Below are positions 60,615 through 64,000 of a DNA stretch of 64,000 nt, piece after piece (positions within the stretch are counted from its first letter, which is position 1; every line of letters begins with the position of its first letter). The notes beneath the pieces were generated by a model, which had not been told where the DNA came from, ran no database searches, and saw only the letters and a list, made by a program, of their open reading frames with translations. This DNA comes from Prosthecobacter sp. Lineage in GTDB: Bacteria; Verrucomicrobiota; Verrucomicrobiia; Verrucomicrobiales; Verrucomicrobiaceae. Position numbers and translations under genes: made by a program. The DNA is taken from the NCBI GenBank assembly GCA_021733925.1, contig JAIPJY010000031.1, positions 1-64,000 on the forward strand, given 5' to 3'.

Positions 60615-62948
60615 TCACTCATACTTCAACTGCGCCGTCGCTGTGCACGCGGCATCTGCCGTGACACGCAGCCAGCGCGCCTGCACCGCAGGCTCGAAAA
60701 CGATGTCGAGCCGCGCTCCTGCAGCCACCTTGGCTTCTTTGTACGTCACCCACAGACCGGTCCCGGTCAGATCCAGCTCCACCTTCAAGTTCACCGCCTG
60801 CGCATCATCAAGGCTCAGGGTCAGCGTGCGTTTGTCATAGCCCCACATGAGGTAGGGGTCGCTCGACTGACCTGCATTAACCTTCGTGCTCTTCCATGGG
60901 CCGCCTGCACCGCGTGGCTTGCCGAGTTTCCACAGATCATCAATGGCACCCGCCCAGAGCGCGGCTTTGCCGTCGTCACTGCGAAGGATGTGTTCACCGG
61001 CAGGCGCATCCGGTTGGATGCCGCTCATGAGAAACAGGCCACGGTAGCCGCCGAAATCGGTCACGCGCAGATCATGCGAAGCGATGGGCCGGATCTTCGC
61101 AAAGCCGTCCGCATTTTCGGCAGGGAGCTCGAAAAACGTGCCGCAGGCGCTCAGCATGTCGCGCTCCGTTGCCACTTCACGGCAGATGCGCAGCTCACCT
61201 GCATTTGTGGTGGCATCCAAAGCCGTGGTGGCACGTGGCAGACGCCAGCGCCGACCGCGATCATCCACCACCAGTACGCTCGCTTCATCCAGTGTGATGA
61301 CATGCTGCGGAATCGCCACCTTCGTCTTCACAAACTGCTCTGCTTTCGCGTCATTGATCCGTTGCAGCTTCAAAGCGGCGTCCAGTTCGTAATAACCCGC
61401 GTCGGCTGCCAGACTGAGCGTGCGCTTGTTTTCGCCACGAGCGCGGAAAACACCAGTCTGCACTTTCGCATCATCCACACGCGCCACGCCGTCAAAGATC
61501 GCATCCGCTTCAGTGCTGCGTTCTTCACCATTTGTCAGTGTGATGATCACGCTCACATCCTTCGCGTCCCGGTCGGCCTTCACTGTAAGCCACTCGGCGT
61601 CGCCGCTGATGTCTTCGCGTATCGCGGTGCCTGCAGTGTGATCAATCCGCCATAGGCTGCGGTGCTTCCACCCAGCCACCAGAAACGGGTCCGCCACATC
61701 GCCCGCCTTCACACTCTCATGCAGCCACACCGCACCGCTCGCATGCGCAGGGCCGAGCTTGTCCGGCGTCTCGGGACTCGTAAACCACAGATTCGACTGC
61801 GACTGCCCCACGCTGTCGATCCCGCCTTTGACGGCGCGTTTGTTGAGAAACTCCGACTTTGCCGAATCATCGCAGCCAAAAACCAACCGGTCATTCCAGC
61901 GGCAGAAGTCTCCGATCACTTTCATGTAAGCGCTCCTCACACGGATGCCGTTGGTATTGGCAGCGGAAAAGGTGCGCGGGAAGCGCCAGAACGCGCCGTG
62001 CATGGTCATGAGCAGATCATCTTCACCGATGTCGCGAATGCGCGGCCATTCGGTGTTCCAGCCGTGCGCGCCATCGTAGCTGTGGCTGACCTTGGGCAGA
62101 CGAAACGACTGCCATTGGCCGCCGTCCAGCAGCATCAGAATGAGCGACTTCGCATCCCAGCCGATGCTCCACACCGGCGCGTCCGTGGCGCTGCCCTGAA
62201 TGCCACCGGGGCCGGTGACTTCGGTGAATTGATTGCGCCGCACGAGCTGCCAGTCGTCACCGGGCTTGCTCCATTCGCCGAGCGCACCGCTGGGTGTGGT
62301 AGGGTCCGTGAGCACGCGTTTGTCGCGATCGCCGTTGTTGGCATAAATCAAGCGGCCTTGGGAGGAGTAGAGCCCTTTGCCGTGATAGCCGGGCAGTTGT
62401 GACTCCAGTTTCGTGAGGGGCGTCTCGACGGCGAAGCCTTTTTTCAATGGATTGCCGTCGCGGATCAGCGAGGTAACGGCCAGCGATTTCACATCCACCT
62501 CGTAGAGGCCCTCTTCCATCGTCGCATAATAAATTTTTCCAGCGGGATCGCTCAGATGGCGTGCATTGCCCGTGAGCCGTCCCGGCATCCTGTTCGGTGG
62601 AATCACGCGCACCGAGCGGTCAGCGTCGATCACATAAGGGCCGATGAAAAGCTGCTGCGACTCGGGATGAATCATGCGGTTCGCCGGCGTCCCGCCCACG
62701 CTTTCAGGCCGCACGATCTGTTTCAAATCAGGCGTGATCTCATAGAGCTTGTCGCTTGATCCAAAGGGAAGATGCGGGCCGTAGGTGATGACCCAGAGAC
62801 GGTCCGCCCATGGAACCACGGCACCCGTGCCGCATTCGCCTTCGTTGTTGAACATGGCGAGAGCCGGGTAGATGCCGCTGACATGACGTGGTTCCTCGGC
62901 GGTGAGAAAACCTGTGAATGCCGCGAGCAGCAGGAGGTTGGATTTCAT
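60615..62948 (-). CDS. Large secreted propeller-containing protein, unknown function
   Basis: A 777-aa protein. The ATG at 62948 starts the signal peptide MKSNLLLLAAFTGFLTA; a much longer frame upstream to 63371 is antisense to the AraC gene and is rejected. The N-terminal half (about 20-430) is a propeller or kelch-like array (ALAMFNNEGECGTGAVVPWA, YYATMEEGLYEVDVKSL, DVKSLAVTSLI). The C-terminal half has repeats of a beta-sandwich kind (SDPYLMWGYDKRTLTLSLDD; ADPFLVAGWKHRSLWRIDHT). No enzyme motif is evident. Divergent from an AraC-type regulator that probably controls it. Confidence 0.72.
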   Translation of the reverse strand: MKSNLLLLAAFTGFLTAEEPRHVSGIYPALAMFNNEGECGTGAVVPWADRLWVITYGPHLPFGSSDKLYEITPDLKQIVRPESVGGTPANRMIHPESQQLFIGPYVIDADRSVRVIPPNRMPGRLTGNARHLSDPAGKIYYATMEEGLYEVDVKSLAVTSLIRDGNPLKKGFAVETPLTKLESQLPGYHGKGLYSSQGRLIYANNGDRDKRVLTDPTTPSGALGEWSKPGDDWQLVRRNQFTEVTGPGGIQGSATDAPVWSIGWDAKSLILMLLDGGQWQSFRLPKVSHSYDGAHGWNTEWPRIRDIGEDDLLMTMHGAFWRFPRTFSAANTNGIRVRSAYMKVIGDFCRWNDRLVFGCDDSAKSEFLNKRAVKGGIDSVGQSQSNLWFTSPETPDKLGPAHASGAVWLHESVKAGDVADPFLVAGWKHRSLWRIDHTAGTAIREDISGDAEWLTVKADRDAKDVSVIITLTNGEERSTEADAIFDGVARVDDAKVQTGVFRARGENKRTLSLAADAGYYELDAALKLQRINDAKAEQFVKTKVAIPQHVITLDEASVLVVDDRGRRWRLPRATTALDATTNAGELRICREVATERDMLSACGTFFELPAENADGFAKIRPIASHDLRVTDFGGYRGLFLMSGIQPDAPAGEHILRSDDGKAALWAGAIDDLWKLGKPRGAGGPWKSTKVNAGQSSDPYLMWGYDKRTLTLSLDDAQAVNLKVELDLTGTGLWVTYKEAKVAAGARLDIVFEPAVQARWLRVTADAACTATAQLKYE

Positions 62949-63036
62949 GCGTGGATCAAAGCCATGCAGGCACCGCTGGCAACCGGAGTGAATTATGCCG
63001 GATTGAAATCGCTTACATCCCCCGCATAGCTGAACA

Positions 63037-63909
63037 ATGCCGAAACCGAAGGCCATCCACCTCTCCGCCGCTGTCTGGCGCAGTCTGCGCCATGAGTGGC
63101 TGTGGGTGTATCGTGGTCCCGTTCCGCAGTGCGAAGTATGGTCCGCCGAGATTCCGGTGCCTGCAGGAGTCTTCTTTGTGGAGCGCGGTGAAGTACGCAT
63201 CCGGGCGGATGGCAAAGAGACCCTCGTGCCGCGGGGGCAGGCATTTTTCTCATCGCCGAAGCTGCGGAAGCATCGGTTTGTGGCGGACACCTGCCTGCTC
63301 TCCGTCGGTTTCCGCAGCCAGTGGCCGGATGGCACGTCGTTGTTTCGTGATGCGCTGAATTTCGCCGCCAAGACCCCCGCCTTGCGAAAAGCGACACAAC
63401 GGCTGTTCTCCAGTATTCACGGTGCGAAGAAAGTCGTCACCTATCGTCAGGCCATTGAGGCTGCCATGTATTCCGCCAGCGGTTGGGCTGCGCGTGAGGC
63501 AGCCTTCGCCGCCTGGTTTGCAGTGTGGATCGAAACGCTGGAACAACTCGGCGTGCAACCTGCGCCCCAGGTGCGGGCGAGCCGCCGCCGTGTGGATCAA
63601 ATCGTTGCGTGGCTGCAGGCGCTGCCTCTGGACCAAACAACCCCCAGCCTGCCGCCGAATTTCCCCATTGGCAGCCGTCGTGCGGAACAACTGATGCAGC
63701 AGCAGTTTGGCAGCGGAATGCGGATGTTTATGGAACGCCGGCGGCTCGATGTCGCACGCGAGCGCATTGTGGCGGATCATGACACTCTCAAAGAAATCGC
63801 CTTTGCGCTGGGCTTTCGTCATGCGTCCCACTTCACCGCCTGGTTCCGCCGCCACACCGGAGTCTCGCCGTCTGAGTATCGCTTGAACGGGGTGGAACAG
63901 GCTGCGTGA
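63037..63909 (+). CDS. AraC-family transcriptional regulator
   Basis: A 290-aa regulator. The N-terminal part (about 1-140) is a cupin-like effector-binding domain (PVPAGVFFVERGEVRIRADG, VPRGQAFFSSPKLRKHRF). The C-terminal AraC-type double HTH (about 185-285) has RRLDVARERIVADHDTLKEI, AFALGFRHASHFTAWFRRHT and VSPSEYRLNG. Encoded 88 bp from, and divergent to, the large secreted protein, it is its likely activator. A GT2-type gene begins 57 bp downstream. Confidence 0.93.
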   Translation: MPKPKAIHLSAAVWRSLRHEWLWVYRGPVPQCEVWSAEIPVPAGVFFVERGEVRIRADGKETLVPRGQAFFSSPKLRKHRFVADTCLLSVGFRSQWPDGTSLFRDALNFAAKTPALRKATQRLFSSIHGAKKVVTYRQAIEAAMYSASGWAAREAAFAAWFAVWIETLEQLGVQPAPQVRASRRRVDQIVAWLQALPLDQTTPSLPPNFPIGSRRAEQLMQQQFGSGMRMFMERRRLDVARERIVADHDTLKEIAFALGFRHASHFTAWFRRHTGVSPSEYRLNGVEQAA

Positions 63910-63966
63910 ACAGTAAAGTCGATTGCCGGATCGGCCCTCGTGGACTCTTTTAGCGCCTCATCCTTC

Positions 63967-64000
63967 ATGCAACCCGACGTCTCACTCATCATTCCCGTTT
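63967..64000 (+). CDS. Start of a family 2 glycosyltransferase (partial)
   Basis: An ATG at 63967 opens a frame reading MQPDVSLIIPV to the window edge. The VSLIIPV strand is the usual beginning of GT2 catalytic domains (VSVIIPVYN). Only 11 codons are seen, so the assignment rests on that short match. Confidence 0.5.
   Translation, partial: MQPDVSLIIPV

Noticed and set aside
62949-63371. N-terminal extension of the large secreted protein
   Set aside because: It is antisense to the AraC gene, and a good signal peptide begins at the ATG at 62948.
1-64000. tRNA, rRNA, CRISPR or transposase genes
   Set aside because: Looked for by eye and not found: no cloverleaf with CCA-type end, no regularly spaced short repeats, no transposase motifs. 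A computed search could still find a divergent small RNA.

Overview
The window looks like the chromosome of a Verrucomicrobiota bacterium (Prosthecobacter/Verrucomicrobiaceae-like) or a close PVC relative. The reasons are: high GC; five very large 'planctomycete-type' multidomain cytochromes with their Tat-exported DUF1501/DUF1552 partners; a Verrucomicrobia-style C-terminal 'YTVQASTDLSNW' module; a formylglycine-type sulfatase; discoidin-bearing regulators; and weak Shine-Dalgarno sequences with many ATGA-coupled gene starts. I saw no rRNA, tRNA, CRISPR array or insertion sequence. The assignment is inference from gene content.

Layout. 1-588: non-coding, C-rich, with small hairpins. 589-4903: an IclR regulator, a secreted beta-propeller and a DUF1592 cytochrome, all joined by 4-nt overlaps. 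4931-6115: a SUKH (SMI1/KNR4) gene, a convergent 70-aa antitoxin-like gene and a tandem pair of about 210-bp structured repeats, lying between the cytochrome and its expected DUF1552 partner (6139-7437). 7662-10186: a two-component system whose kinase has two periplasmic discoidin-like domains. 10227-15292: an intact DUF1592-DUF1552 pair plus an unknown secreted protein. 15356-18289: a PSD1 cytochrome with an embedded discoidin-like domain. 18332-19374: two unknown membrane proteins on the minus strand. 19775-26146: a glycolate operon (PLP aminotransferase, glcDEF, glycolate/lactate permease). 26161-29752 (minus): a YHYH protein, then an MbnP-like/MauG-like fusion. 29901-31487: an MFS exporter with a C-terminal monooxygenase-like domain. 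31611-33044: a DUF1501 protein without a PSD1 partner. 33107-36041: an unknown secreted protein, a ceramidase-like protein and a YhcH/NanQ-like protein. 36089-42689: PSD1-DUF1501, an MFS importer and an unknown Tat protein. 42699-44228: a membrane-anchored PQQ-like propeller. 44556-51384: PSD1-DUF1501, a TolB-like propeller and a sialidase-like protein. 51385-53683: a lipoprotein divergent from a BlaI/M56 pair with an operator array. 53730-55785: a sulfatase and a VTT-domain membrane protein. 55782-59313 (minus): a GH-GT2 fusion, a small membrane protein and a RodZ-like protein. 59463-64000: a sterol-desaturase-family protein, a large secreted protein, an AraC regulator and the start of a GT2.

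How the genes fit together. The dominant theme is extracytoplasmic oxidative attack on complex organic matter. Each cytochrome has two CxxCH haem motifs and a Sec signal, and most are paired with a Tat-exported partner. They are surrounded by sugar-related enzymes, transporters and sensors. The three PSD1 proteins share the same ends but carry different inserts in the same slot. One insert resembles the sensor region of the nearby histidine kinase. This suggests substrate-specific modules on a common redox chassis. The function of PSD1/DUF1592 systems is not established, so this part is hypothesis. The glycolate operon would feed a C2 product (glycolate to glyoxylate to glycine) into central metabolism.
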